A DNA stretch of 64,000 nt from Streptomyces formicae. Its GTDB lineage: Bacteria; Actinomycetota; Actinomycetes; Streptomycetales; Streptomycetaceae. Positions 26,533-34,851 of the stretch are shown in pieces. Every line of letters begins with the position of its first letter. Positions within the stretch are counted from its first letter, which is position 1. Both the position numbers and the translations under genes were made by a program. The notes beneath the pieces were generated by a model. The model was not told the origin of the DNA. It was given only the letters and a program-made list of their open reading frames with translations, and searched no databases. The stretch is taken from assembly GCF_002556545.1 (NCBI RefSeq), contig NZ_CP022685.1:1860001-1924000 (forward strand). The letters are read 5' to 3'.

Positions 26533-27930
26533 TCAGCCGTCCCAGAGGCCCTCGTGCCGACGGTGCGCGTCGGTCAGCCCGTTCCTGAAGAACCTCTCGT
26601 AGTACTCGGTCTCCACGTGGTGCACCTGGAGCCACACCCCGGGCACGTGGATCGCGTCCGTGTGCGCGGGGAAGCGGCGGTGCGTGTCGTGGATGTACTG
26701 GCAGATGTCGCGCGCGCACTCGACGACCCGTTCCTCGTACGCGCTGGCCTCCGCCAGATAACGCTGCCCGTACTGCTCCTTGTAGATGCGCGCGAACACG
26801 TCCTTGTCCCCGTAGACGCCGCCGGGCCCGAACTTGTCGCGGATCACCGTGTCGACCGCCTCGCGCATGGTGCGGTGGGCGGGCGGGCACGCGGCCGCGA
26901 TCAGCGTCTCGCCCTCGGGGGACGTCAGGCCCACCGGATGCGCGCGCACCGTCGCGTACTTGGGGAGCGGCACGTGCCAGCGCCACAGGTCGGGCAGGCG
27001 CCAGCGCGGGGTGACGAAGGAGAAGCCGAGCATGCGGCCGTAGGCGCGGGAGAACTTCGGGTCGCCCAGGGCGATCTGAGGGTTGACGGAGGCGTGGATC
27101 CAGGCACCGAGTCCCATCGCCTCGGCGGTCAGCATCAGGTTCTGCAGGAGCAGGTCCGCCTCGATCTGGGTGCGCAGCGGGCCGAGGGCGCCCAGCGGCA
27201 GTTTCAGGTCGCCGTTGAGGAAGCCGTTGCGGACCCATTTCTTGACGCCCGCGGGACGGTAGAAGTTGCGGTCGTCGACGAGGGTGGGGCGGGCCTGGTC
27301 GGGCTGGGTGAGCAGGTACATCAGGGCGTTGATGTACTGGTGGGAGAGGTCCACGACGGGGAACAGGAGCGTCGTTCCCGGCAGGTTGGACAGGAAGCGG
27401 TTCGAGTCGAGGTAGGCGGGGAAGTCGCGCAGCCCTTCGGCGACGTCGAGCCGGTGGTCGAGGACGCGGACCTTCGCGAGCCGCGCCCGCTCGACCAGGC
27501 GCCGCGCGTCCAGGGGTGCGGAAGGGGCAGGGGGCAGCCTTCGCAGGAAGTAGGTGCCCGAGTCGTTGATCAGGAAGAAGTGCGTGGCCTGCGCGTTGTC
27601 CGGGCTGCCCGCGGTGCGGCCCGCCATGGTCATGTTCGGCTTCGCCATGATGGGCGTGCCGTCGCGCGGGTCGTCGAAGGGACGGTCCGGCATCGTCAGG
27701 CCCGTGCACCCGGTCAGCGCGATGAGGACCGCTTCCTCCAGTTCGGACAGGGGGCGCGGCTCGTGCGTGGAGCGATGGCTCATCGAGCCCGCGGGGACGT
27801 CGGCACCTCGGCTCACCCGGTGCGTGCGGCGCCGCCAGACCGTCTCCAGGAGCGGTCTGGCGAACAGGTCCGCGAGGCCGGGGTGCCCCGGGTCGCCGGG
27901 GACTCCCGGGCCGTCGTCAGCCTCCGGCAT
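26533..27930 (-). CDS. Nitroreductase-like fold protein, partner of the haem dioxygenase fusion
   Basis: 465 residues, no signal peptide. The middle contains IEADLLLQNLMLTAEAMGLG and AWIHASVNPQIALGD, reminiscent of the FMN-binding nitroreductase fold, and an early LSELEEAVLIALTGCTG resembles the N-terminal helices of that fold. No confident catalytic residues are seen, and the protein is longer than typical nitroreductases, with about 170 extra C-terminal residues. Its ATG overlaps the end of the upstream peroxidase fusion gene by 14 bp, so the two are translationally coupled. A flavin-dependent reduction of the product is a reasonable guess only. Confidence 0.6.
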   Translation of the reverse strand: MPEADDGPGVPGDPGHPGLADLFARPLLETVWRRRTHRVSRGADVPAGSMSHRSTHEPRPLSELEEAVLIALTGCTGLTMPDRPFDDPRDGTPIMAKPNMTMAGRTAGSPDNAQATHFFLINDSGTYFLRRLPPAPSAPLDARRLVERARLAKVRVLDHRLDVAEGLRDFPAYLDSNRFLSNLPGTTLLFPVVDLSHQYINALMYLLTQPDQARPTLVDDRNFYRPAGVKKWVRNGFLNGDLKLPLGALGPLRTQIEADLLLQNLMLTAEAMGLGAWIHASVNPQIALGDPKFSRAYGRMLGFSFVTPRWRLPDLWRWHVPLPKYATVRAHPVGLTSPEGETLIAAACPPAHRTMREAVDTVIRDKFGPGGVYGDKDVFARIYKEQYGQRYLAEASAYEERVVECARDICQYIHDTHRRFPAHTDAIHVPGVWLQVHHVETEYYERFFRNGLTDAHRRHEGLWDG

Positions 27931-30811
27931 GTCCGCCCCCGCCCCCGCCGCTGACCGGCTGCACCTGACGCCAGGGCGCGAACGCGCTCGCGCCGCGCGG
28001 CAGCAGGCCCGCGAGTTCCGGGGCGTGCCGCAGGAGCACCGACTTCATGCCGCCCTTCTGCACCCAGTCCATGCCGAGCGGGGTGTAGATCTCGGGGCGG
28101 AAGTCGACGGTCAGGAAGCGGTCGCTCTGGAGCCGCCGGGTGGCCATCAGGATGAAGATGCGGAAGGCCGTGTCGCTGAAGCCGAAGCCGTGCGGCGGGT
28201 TCTCGGCGAACAGGCCGACGACGGTGTCGATCTCGTCGACCGAGCGGTAGACGTCCTTGAGCCGCGCGACGGTCCCGGGGTCCTCGCTGAGGTCCTCGAA
28301 GCGCCGGATCCGCTCCTTGTGCAGGCCCGCGCGGAAGTCGTTGTAGCGGGGCACGCCGCGCCTGCGGGTGCGCACCAGGTCGACCACGGAGAGGTCGATG
28401 ATCTCGCCGTCGCGCTCGAACCGCTGGAGCGCGCGCGGGAAGTTGTGCAGCGTGATCGCTCCGGGGTGGGCGATGCCGAGGGAGTACAGCGTGTCGGCGA
28501 GGCCCGTCTTGCGGATGGCCGCCTCGGCCGCGCCGCCCTGGATGTCGTTGAAGGTGAGGGCCTCCAGGCGCTGCCCGAAGTGGTGTTCGCGCATCTCGTA
28601 GTCGTCGGGGATCAGCGGGTGCATCCGGTAGACGGTGACGAAGTCCTCGGTGAGGGAGTACGGCGCGCCGTGGTGGTCGGGGAGCGTCTTGGGGATGCCC
28701 GTCAGCGAGTGGGATTCGAGGAGCCACAGGCCGAGCTTGTTCAGCCAACTCTGCGGCGGCCCGTCCCAGTTGGTGTGCAGACCGAGGTCGATGGCCTCGG
28801 TGGCGAGGATCGCGGGCGTCCACTCCACCGTGTGGATCTTGGCGATGAGGGCGGAGACGACCAGGCGTGCCGTGTGGTAGCGGCTCTCGGCGCTCATCGA
28901 GGGGTAGGCCGCCCGCAGCGCGTCGCAGACCGCGTTGTGCTCGCGGGCGAAGAGCGTGTGCATGGCGCTCAGGCCCAGCCACCAGCTCTCGGCGAAGCCG
29001 GTCAGGGGGATGCCGTTCTGGCCGATGGGCAGATGGCCGTCTTCGAGGCGGAGCTTGTCGCCGCCGTCGGGCTCCCGCAGGAACCTCGCGGTCTGCTCGC
29101 TCTCGCCGTAGACCTCAGAACCGTCCCACCAGTGCGAAGCGGCATTGGCGAAGAGGAGCGGCGGCTGGTCGCCGGGCAGCTCGATGCCCTCGTTCTCGGC
29201 GAAGCGCATCACGCGCTCGGCGGGGCCGCCCGGGGTGTTGTGCCAGGTGCTCCCGGCCGGCAGGGGCACCTCGACGGCCTTGCCGCCGGGCTTGTGGCGC
29301 GGGTGGTTGACCCAGTCGTGGACCTGGAACTGGATCCAGGCGGCGGCGAGGACGTTCAGCGACGTGGCGGGCAGGAAGGTGTCGCGGTACAGGAGTTGGC
29401 GGCTGACGGTGACCGGGTTCGGGGTGTCGAAGAGGTCGGGCCGGTACTGGGGGGCGAGGTTGCGCCCGAAGGGTGCGCCGACGGCGCCCATCGTGGGCGC
29501 GGAGAGGTCGTTGTACGTCCCGTCGTAGGACCGCGCCGTGCGCAGCCTCTCGTCGACGGGCGCGGGCACGGGGACCGCCTTCGGGGGCGCCTCGTGCGGG
29601 TCGGTGTCGATGAGGTTGAAGCGGCGCAGCGCCTGGCGCAGGAAGACGAGGTTGAGCAGGCTCGCCTGCAACGGCAGCTTGTGCCAGGGCACGAAGCGGT
29701 TCAGGAGCCGGAACGCGGCGCCGACGGGCACGCCGAGCACCTTGTTGCGCAGCGGCTCCTCGGTGACGAAGCGCAGTCCGTGCCGGTAGGCGGCGCTCGC
29801 CTCGTAGGCGGCCTTGCGGGCCCTGTTGAGGTTGCCCAGCGGACGGAAGTCGTCGGTGGTGTACCAGGGGTTGAAGCCGATCACCTCGACGCGGCCGCCC
29901 GCCGCGCGGGCCTCGGCGGTGTCGAGGTCCTGGCTCGGCACGGTGAGCGTGGCCACGGGCAGCGCGGGCGCGACGGACTCCAGCCACTCCACGGAGCCGT
30001 CCTCGACGGGAGTGCGCACGGCGTCGGCGTACCGCTGGACGCAGAGCTCGAAGGCGACGTCCTGGCGGGCGAGCCGGGTCTCCAACTCCCGCCGCAGGTA
30101 CTGCGGATCGCGGCGTCCGGAGCCCGCCTTGGCGGTGGTGGCGCTGCCCGTGGGACGCAGCAGATAGCGGACCGGGCCCGCCTCGCCCCACAGGATGGCG
30201 CCGCGGCTCCAGTACGTCTCACCGGCCAGGCTCTCGACGGTGTGGCGGGCGGCGGCCCGGACGTTGCGGCGCATGCGGGCGGCGGTCGAGAGGCCGACGG
30301 CGAGCGGGAGTTTGACCAGCAGCCCGACGGCCTTGCGCAGCGGGGTCGTGGCGCCCGCCATGGCCTTGGCGAAGGCGACGAACTCGCGGGCGTCGCGGGC
30401 GTGCGAGACCGGGTGGTTGGTGGCGAGCAGGTCGTGGCTCTCGCGGGCGGACACCGTCACGCGCACCGCGGCGCCGCGCAGGTCGGGGGCTCCGTCGGCC
30501 TGCCGGATGCCGCTGGCGTTGGAGAGCCGCACGGTCGCCGCGTACTCGGCTCCGGGCTGCGCGAAGCCCTGCCGCAGGGCGTCGGGCAGCTCGTCGTGGA
30601 AGCGCAGCCGGGCGTTCTCCACGCCGAGCGCCGCCTTCTCGTGGAAGGCGCGGCCGGGGGTGGCGGCCCCCGCGCCGCGCCGGTTCTTCTCCTGAACCTT
30701 CATCAGTTCCTGGGCCAGGCGCTCGAACAGCAGGCGTTCCGCTTCCGGGCTGCCGCCCAGGTGGCGCTCGTAGCTCTGCTGGCTCTGCTGGTGCTGTCCG
30801 GTGTCGGCCAT
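27917..30811 (-). CDS. Fusion of a catalase-related haem domain and an alpha-dioxygenase-like animal peroxidase
   Basis: 964 residues from the ATG at 30811 (AGAGG upstream). Residues 1-350 look like a catalase-related haem domain: GRAFHEKAALG with the distal His near 57, VRLSNASG, DLRGAAVRV, TNHPVSHARDAREF, and R-x-x-x-Y (RKAAY, Tyr336) as proximal-ligand candidate. Residues 430-940 resemble fatty-acid alpha-dioxygenases: IQFQVHDWVNH (distal His498), VYRMHPLIPDDY with catalytic Tyr728 and proximal His731, AREHN and HTVEWTPAIL. Alpha-dioxygenases make 2-hydroperoxy fatty acids; catalase-related partners transform hydroperoxides. A two-step oxylipin enzyme is inferred. Coupled to the nitroreductase-like gene. 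Confidence 0.85.
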   Translation of the reverse strand: MADTGQHQQSQQSYERHLGGSPEAERLLFERLAQELMKVQEKNRRGAGAATPGRAFHEKAALGVENARLRFHDELPDALRQGFAQPGAEYAATVRLSNASGIRQADGAPDLRGAAVRVTVSARESHDLLATNHPVSHARDAREFVAFAKAMAGATTPLRKAVGLLVKLPLAVGLSTAARMRRNVRAAARHTVESLAGETYWSRGAILWGEAGPVRYLLRPTGSATTAKAGSGRRDPQYLRRELETRLARQDVAFELCVQRYADAVRTPVEDGSVEWLESVAPALPVATLTVPSQDLDTAEARAAGGRVEVIGFNPWYTTDDFRPLGNLNRARKAAYEASAAYRHGLRFVTEEPLRNKVLGVPVGAAFRLLNRFVPWHKLPLQASLLNLVFLRQALRRFNLIDTDPHEAPPKAVPVPAPVDERLRTARSYDGTYNDLSAPTMGAVGAPFGRNLAPQYRPDLFDTPNPVTVSRQLLYRDTFLPATSLNVLAAAWIQFQVHDWVNHPRHKPGGKAVEVPLPAGSTWHNTPGGPAERVMRFAENEGIELPGDQPPLLFANAASHWWDGSEVYGESEQTARFLREPDGGDKLRLEDGHLPIGQNGIPLTGFAESWWLGLSAMHTLFAREHNAVCDALRAAYPSMSAESRYHTARLVVSALIAKIHTVEWTPAILATEAIDLGLHTNWDGPPQSWLNKLGLWLLESHSLTGIPKTLPDHHGAPYSLTEDFVTVYRMHPLIPDDYEMREHHFGQRLEALTFNDIQGGAAEAAIRKTGLADTLYSLGIAHPGAITLHNFPRALQRFERDGEIIDLSVVDLVRTRRRGVPRYNDFRAGLHKERIRRFEDLSEDPGTVARLKDVYRSVDEIDTVVGLFAENPPHGFGFSDTAFRIFILMATRRLQSDRFLTVDFRPEIYTPLGMDWVQKGGMKSVLLRHAPELAGLLPRGASAFAPWRQVQPVSGGGGGGHAGG

Positions 30812-31172
30812 CGGGCGCCTCTTTCTTCGCGCGGCGTACGGGACTGCGTGCGCGGGACCGCGGATGCGTGCACGGGACCGCGAAAGGGACAGGAAGCAGG
30901 CAGACGCTACTGGTGGCACCGGTCGCCCGCAGCGCCGGTTCCCGCCTATGTGCACGGCCGCTCCGCCACCTCGAACAGGCGGGCGGGTCAGGGCATTTGG
31001 GCCCGTCGGCGGCGTCGGGGGCCCCGCGCGGCCGCACCCCGCGCGCCGCGGACACACCCCGTGTGAACCTCCGCTTCCCAGCAGTCCCACGCGCACGGGT
31101 ACACCGATGGCCGGGTCACGTCGGTTCTCGGACAGGCGTCCGCTGCGGACCCGGCGCGCGGTCGCCCCCGGT
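30812..31172. promoter_or_regulatory. 361-bp intergenic region upstream of the dioxygenase fusion
   Basis: It holds two direct repeats 20 bp apart (30845-30862 and 30865-30882, TGCGTGCxCGGGACCGCG with one mismatch), a possible operator about 35-70 bp before the fusion gene start. The rest, up to the ychJ-like stop, shows no gene or clear terminator that I can support. Confidence 0.4.
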
Positions 31173-31592
31173 TCAGTCGATGAACGTGCCGTCGACGTAC
31201 ACCCATGCTCCGTCGACGCGTTCGAACGTGCTGTGTTCGTGCAGGGAGTCCGCGCGGCCCCCGTCGGTGTACCGGGCCAGGAAGGTGACCGTGCCCCTCG
31301 GGTGGAACGCCGTGCCCTCGGTGGTGTCCTCGATGGTCAGGCCCGTCCAGCGCGTCGCGGGGTCGAACTCCACGCGCGGCGGCCGCGTCCTCGGGTGCCA
31401 GGTGCGCAGGAGGTAGCCCTCGTCCCGGACCGCGAACGCGCTGTAGCGGGAGCGCATCAGCTCCTCGGGGGTGGCCGCCGCGGCCTCGCCCCGGTGCAGC
31501 CTGCCGCAGCACTTCTCGTACGGCACGGGGTGGCCGCAGGGGCAGTTCGCGGGGCGTGCGGTACGGGCGGGGCGTGCGGCGCGTCGGGACAT
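31173..31592 (-). CDS. YchJ-family protein with SEC-C motif
   Basis: 139 residues. An N-terminal SEC-C zinc motif (CPCGHPVPYEKCCGRLH, Cys/Cys/Cys-Cys pattern) is followed by the conserved LMRSRYSAFAVRDEGYLLRT and a small NTF2-like C-terminal region ending VYVDGTFID. This is the UPF0225/YchJ family of unknown biochemical role. The ATG at 31592 was preferred; an in-frame ATG at 31601 would add three residues. It lies 38 bp downstream of the GntR regulator and may be co-transcribed with it. Confidence 0.9.
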   Translation of the reverse strand: MSRRAARPARTARPANCPCGHPVPYEKCCGRLHRGEAAAATPEELMRSRYSAFAVRDEGYLLRTWHPRTRPPRVEFDPATRWTGLTIEDTTEGTAFHPRGTVTFLARYTDGGRADSLHEHSTFERVDGAWVYVDGTFID

Positions 31593-31630
31593 GGTGCCCA
31601 TTGTCGCCGACCGTCCGGGGCTCCCCCGCC

Positions 31631-32332
31631 TCAGGGCGCGAGGATGTCCAGCTCCTGGAGGGCGCCCTCGGCGATCTCCCGCGTCAGGGCCTCGGCGCGG
31701 GCCGCGTCCCCCTCGCGCACCGCCTCGGCGACCCGGACGTGCAGGGTGACGGCGGGCGGGTCCGGGTCCTCGAACATCACCTGGTGTGCGGTACGGCCGG
31801 TCAGGACCTCCGCGACGACATCGCCGAGCCGGGCGAACATCTCGTTGCCCGAGGCGTTGAGGATCACCCGGTGGAAGGCCACGTCGTGCTTCAGATAGCC
31901 CTCCAGCTGGTGCCCCCGCGAGTGGGCGACCATGCCGAGCGCGCACGCGGTGAGCTCGGCGCACTGCTCGGCGGTGGCGTGCCGGGCCGCGAGTCCCGCG
32001 GCGACGGGCTCGATCGCGGACCGCAGCACCGTGAGCGAGCGCAGCTGGCGCGGCCGGTCGGCGCCCGCCAGACGCCACCGGATGACCTGCGGGTCGTAGA
32101 CGTTCCACTCCTCGGTGGGCAGTACGGTCACGCCCACGCGGCGACGGGAGGCGACGAGGTGCATGGACTCCAGGACCCGGACCGCCTCGCGCATCACGGA
32201 GCGGGAGACCTCGAGGCGCTGGGCCAGCTCGTCGGTGCGCAGCACGCTGCCTGGCGGGTACTCCCCCGCGGTGATGGCGGGCCCGAGGCTTTCCAGTACG
32301 CGGGAGTGCAGCCCTCGGGCCTGTGCGGTCAT
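31631..32332 (-). CDS. gntR: GntR/FadR-family regulator of gluconate genes
   Basis: 233 residues. The N-terminal winged HTH (about 10-75) has YPPGSVLRTDELAQRLEVSR and SVMREAVRVLESMHLV, and the all-helical FadR-type C-terminal FCD domain contains HDVAFHRVILNASGN, with His residues suited to a metal or effector site. It is divergent from gntK-gntP, and the gap holds two GTCAGAC operator-like sites. It most likely represses both directions until gluconate or a phosphorylated derivative binds. Confidence 0.88.
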   Translation of the reverse strand: MTAQARGLHSRVLESLGPAITAGEYPPGSVLRTDELAQRLEVSRSVMREAVRVLESMHLVASRRRVGVTVLPTEEWNVYDPQVIRWRLAGADRPRQLRSLTVLRSAIEPVAAGLAARHATAEQCAELTACALGMVAHSRGHQLEGYLKHDVAFHRVILNASGNEMFARLGDVVAEVLTGRTAHQVMFEDPDPPAVTLHVRVAEAVREGDAARAEALTREIAEGALQELDILAP

Positions 32333-32368
32333 GACGGAAGCCTACGAGGAGTGGCCCGGGAACAATAA

Positions 32369-32407
32369 GTCAGACTTTTACATCACAGGCACTTGAATTC
32401 GTCAGAC
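32369..32407. promoter_or_regulatory. Paired GTCAGAC operators between gntR and gntK
   Basis: AAGTCAGACTT at 32367-32377 is an odd-length perfect palindrome centred on A. A second GTCAGAC core lies at 32401-32407, with 32 bp (three helical turns) from one core to the next. FadR-subfamily GntR proteins commonly bind GTC-N-GAC cores, so this is probably the autoregulatory and gntKP control region. Confidence 0.65.
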
Positions 32408-32513
32408 CTAATGGGTTTCAGTGGCGTGAACGCGTGGACCGGGGCCACCCCCCTTCGGTCCCGGTCCGCGCGACCGATGTCGATGAGGACATGAAGACAG
32501 CGAGGCACCAGCG

Positions 32514-33020
32514 ATGAGCACCCCCCACGTCGTCGTAGTCATGGGCGTGGCAGGAACCGGCAAGACCACGATCGGCCCCCTGCTCGCGGACCGGCTCGGC
32601 GTTCCCTACGCCGAGGGCGACGACTTCCACCCGGCGGAGAACATCCAGAAGATGTCCTCCGGTACGCCGCTCACCGACGACGACAGGTGGCCGTGGCTCG
32701 ATGCCATCGGCGCCTGGGCGCACGGCAGGGCAGGACACGGCGGGGTGGTCAGCAGCTCGGCGCTCAAGCGCGCCTACCGCGACCGGCTCAGGGCGGCCGC
32801 GCCCGGCGTCGTCTTCGTCCACCTCACCGGTGACAGGGCCCTCATCGAGGAGCGGATGTCGCACCGCCAGGGCCACTTCATGCCCACGGCGCTGCTCGAT
32901 TCCCAGTTCGCCACGTTGCAGCCCCTCGGGGCGGACGAGGCGGGTGTCGACGTCGATGTCTCGGGTGGCCCCGAGGAGATCGCCGATCGGGCCTTCGAGG
33001 CGCTTCACCTCCTCGGCTAG
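32514..33020 (+). CDS. gntK: Gluconokinase
   Basis: A 168-residue thermoresistant-type gluconokinase. P-loop MGVAGTGKTTIG starts at residue 10. Further motifs are YAEGDDFHP (substrate Asp/His), LTDDDRWPWLDAIGAW, SSALKRAYRDRLR and HRQGHFMPTALLDSQFATLQ. It phosphorylates gluconate to 6-phosphogluconate in the cytosol. The permease gene follows 82 bp later, and the regulator is divergent. Confidence 0.95.
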   Translation: MSTPHVVVVMGVAGTGKTTIGPLLADRLGVPYAEGDDFHPAENIQKMSSGTPLTDDDRWPWLDAIGAWAHGRAGHGGVVSSSALKRAYRDRLRAAAPGVVFVHLTGDRALIEERMSHRQGHFMPTALLDSQFATLQPLGADEAGVDVDVSGGPEEIADRAFEALHLLG

Positions 33021-33102
33021 GCAATTCGTCTGCGGGCCGCATCGGGCTGGTCGCGCAGTTCCCCGCGCCCCTTACGGGGCACCCACGCACAAGGAAACAA
33101 CC

Positions 33103-34500
33103 GTGACCCATCTCAGCGTCGAGATGCTGGCAGCGGACCCCGTCGAGCCGATCACCTCGGCGGGCCATGCCCAGCTGGGGATCGCCGTCCTCGCGGGCAT
33201 CGCCGTCATCGTCCTGCTCATCACCAAGTTCAAGCTGCACGCCTTCCTCGCGCTGACCGTCGGGTCACTCGCGCTCGGCGCCTTCGCTGGCGCGCCGCTG
33301 GACAAGGCGATCGCCAGTTTCACCACCGGCCTCGGCTCGACCGTCGCGGGCGTCGGCGTCCTCATCGCCCTCGGCGCGATCCTCGGCAAGCTGCTCGCCG
33401 ACTCCGGCGGCGCCGACCAGATCGTCGACACGATCCTCGCCAAGGCGGGCGGGCGCGCGATGCCCTGGGCGATGGTGCTCATCGCCTCGGTGATCGGTCT
33501 GCCGCTCTTCTTCGAGGTCGGCATCGTGCTGCTGATCCCGGTCGTCCTGATGGTCGCCAAGCGCGGCAACTACTCGCTGATGCGGATCGGCATCCCGGCG
33601 CTCGCCGGTCTGTCCGTGATGCACGGGCTCATCCCGCCGCACCCGGGTCCGCTCGTGGCGATCGACGCGGTCGACGCCAACCTCGGTGTCACGCTCGCGC
33701 TCGGCGTCCTCGTGGCCATTCCCACGGTGATCATCGCGGGCCCGCTCTTCGCCAAGGTCGCGGCCCGCTGGGTGGATGTCCCCGCCCCTGAGAAGATGAT
33801 CCCGCAGCGTCCCTCGGAGGACCTGGACAAGCGCCCCGGCTTCGGCGCGACCGTCGCCACGGTGCTGCTGCCCGTCGTCCTGATGCTGGCCAAGGCGCTG
33901 GTGGACATCGTGGTGGACGACCCCCAGGCCACGGTGCAGCGGGTCTTCGACGTCATCGGTTCGCCGCTGATCGCGCTGCTCGCGGCGGTGATCGTCGGGA
34001 TGTTCACGCTGGGCCGTGCGGCGGGCTTCACCAAGGACCGGCTCTCGACGACGGTCGAGAAGTCGCTCGCGCCGATCGCGGGCGTGCTGATGATCGTGGG
34101 CGCGGGCGGCGGCTTCAAGCAGACGCTCATCGACGTCGGCGTGGGCCAGATGATCCTGGACTTCTCCAAGGACTGGTCGATCCCCGCGCTGCTGCTCGCG
34201 TGGCTGATCGCGGTGGCGATCCGTCTGGCGACGGGCTCGGCGACGGTCGCGACGATCTCGGCGGCGGGGCTTGTCGCTCCGCTGGCGGCCGACATGTCGA
34301 CCTCGCACACGGCGTTGCTGGTGCTGGCCATCGGTGCGGGTTCGCTGTTCTTCTCGCATGTCAACGATGCGGGGTTCTGGCTGGTCAAGGAGTACTTCGG
34401 TCTTGACGTGGGGCAGACGATCAAGACGTGGTCGGTGATGGAGACGATCATCTCCGTGGTGGCGGGTGGGCTGGTCCTGCTCCTGTCGCTGGTCATCTAG
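33103..34500 (+). CDS. gntP: Gluconate:H+ symporter, GntP family
   Basis: 465 residues from the GTG at 33103, which has AAGGAA 7 nt upstream. About twelve to fourteen membrane helices. Conserved GntP segments include GLPLFFEVGIVLLIPVV, SVMHGLIPPHPGPLVAI, GAGGGFKQTLIDVGVG, RLATGSATVATISAAGL and SHVNDAGFWLVKEYFGL. It imports gluconate for GntK. The short gap to gntK contains one copy of the dispersed GCAGTTCCCCGCGCCCC repeat, and a GGGGC-TCC-GCCCC hairpin lies just after the stop at about 34515. Confidence 0.94.
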   Translation: MTHLSVEMLAADPVEPITSAGHAQLGIAVLAGIAVIVLLITKFKLHAFLALTVGSLALGAFAGAPLDKAIASFTTGLGSTVAGVGVLIALGAILGKLLADSGGADQIVDTILAKAGGRAMPWAMVLIASVIGLPLFFEVGIVLLIPVVLMVAKRGNYSLMRIGIPALAGLSVMHGLIPPHPGPLVAIDAVDANLGVTLALGVLVAIPTVIIAGPLFAKVAARWVDVPAPEKMIPQRPSEDLDKRPGFGATVATVLLPVVLMLAKALVDIVVDDPQATVQRVFDVIGSPLIALLAAVIVGMFTLGRAAGFTKDRLSTTVEKSLAPIAGVLMIVGAGGGFKQTLIDVGVGQMILDFSKDWSIPALLLAWLIAVAIRLATGSATVATISAAGLVAPLAADMSTSHTALLVLAIGAGSLFFSHVNDAGFWLVKEYFGLDVGQTIKTWSVMETIISVVAGGLVLLLSLVI

Positions 34501-34851
34501 CGCGCCGTCTCCTCGGGGCTCCGCCCCGGACCCCGCTCCTCAAACGCCGGAGGGGCTGAGAATCGCTCGCCTTCCGCCACCGGGCAGACATTCCTGCGGC
34601 CGGGCTGCACATCGCAGCCCGGCCGCGAACGTCTCAGCCCGTCCGGGGGAATCTCAGCCCGGCCGGCGGAATCTCAGCTCGTCCGGGGGGAATCCCAGCC
34701 CGTCCGGGGGAATCCCAGCCCGTCCGGCGTTTGAGGACGAGCTCGGCGCAGCCGGTGATCAAAGCCGACGACGGCGGGGACCGAAATATCGAGCCCGTCC
34801 GGCGCTTGAGGACGAGCTCGGCGCAGCCGGCGACGTGACGTCAACCCCCTG
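34501..34851. repeat. Intergenic repeat cluster after gntP
   Basis: The 351-bp gap between convergent gntP and the cytochrome b gene has no gene. At 34515-34550 are GC hairpins usable as a terminator. At 34631-34731 about five degenerate 20-bp units (consensus ATCTCAGCCCGTCCGGGGGA) run in tandem. At 34718-34755 and 34793-34830 a 38-bp sequence beginning GCCCGTCCGGCGTTTGAGGA is repeated with one mismatch. Confidence 0.85.

Noticed and set aside
29115..30191. Open frame within the dioxygenase fusion gene in another phase
   Set aside because: Arg/Pro/Gly-rich shadow of the true frame without motifs or ribosome site.
34631..34731. CRISPR-like short tandem array
   Set aside because: Units are about 20 bp and adjoin each other with no unique spacers, and no cas genes are present.
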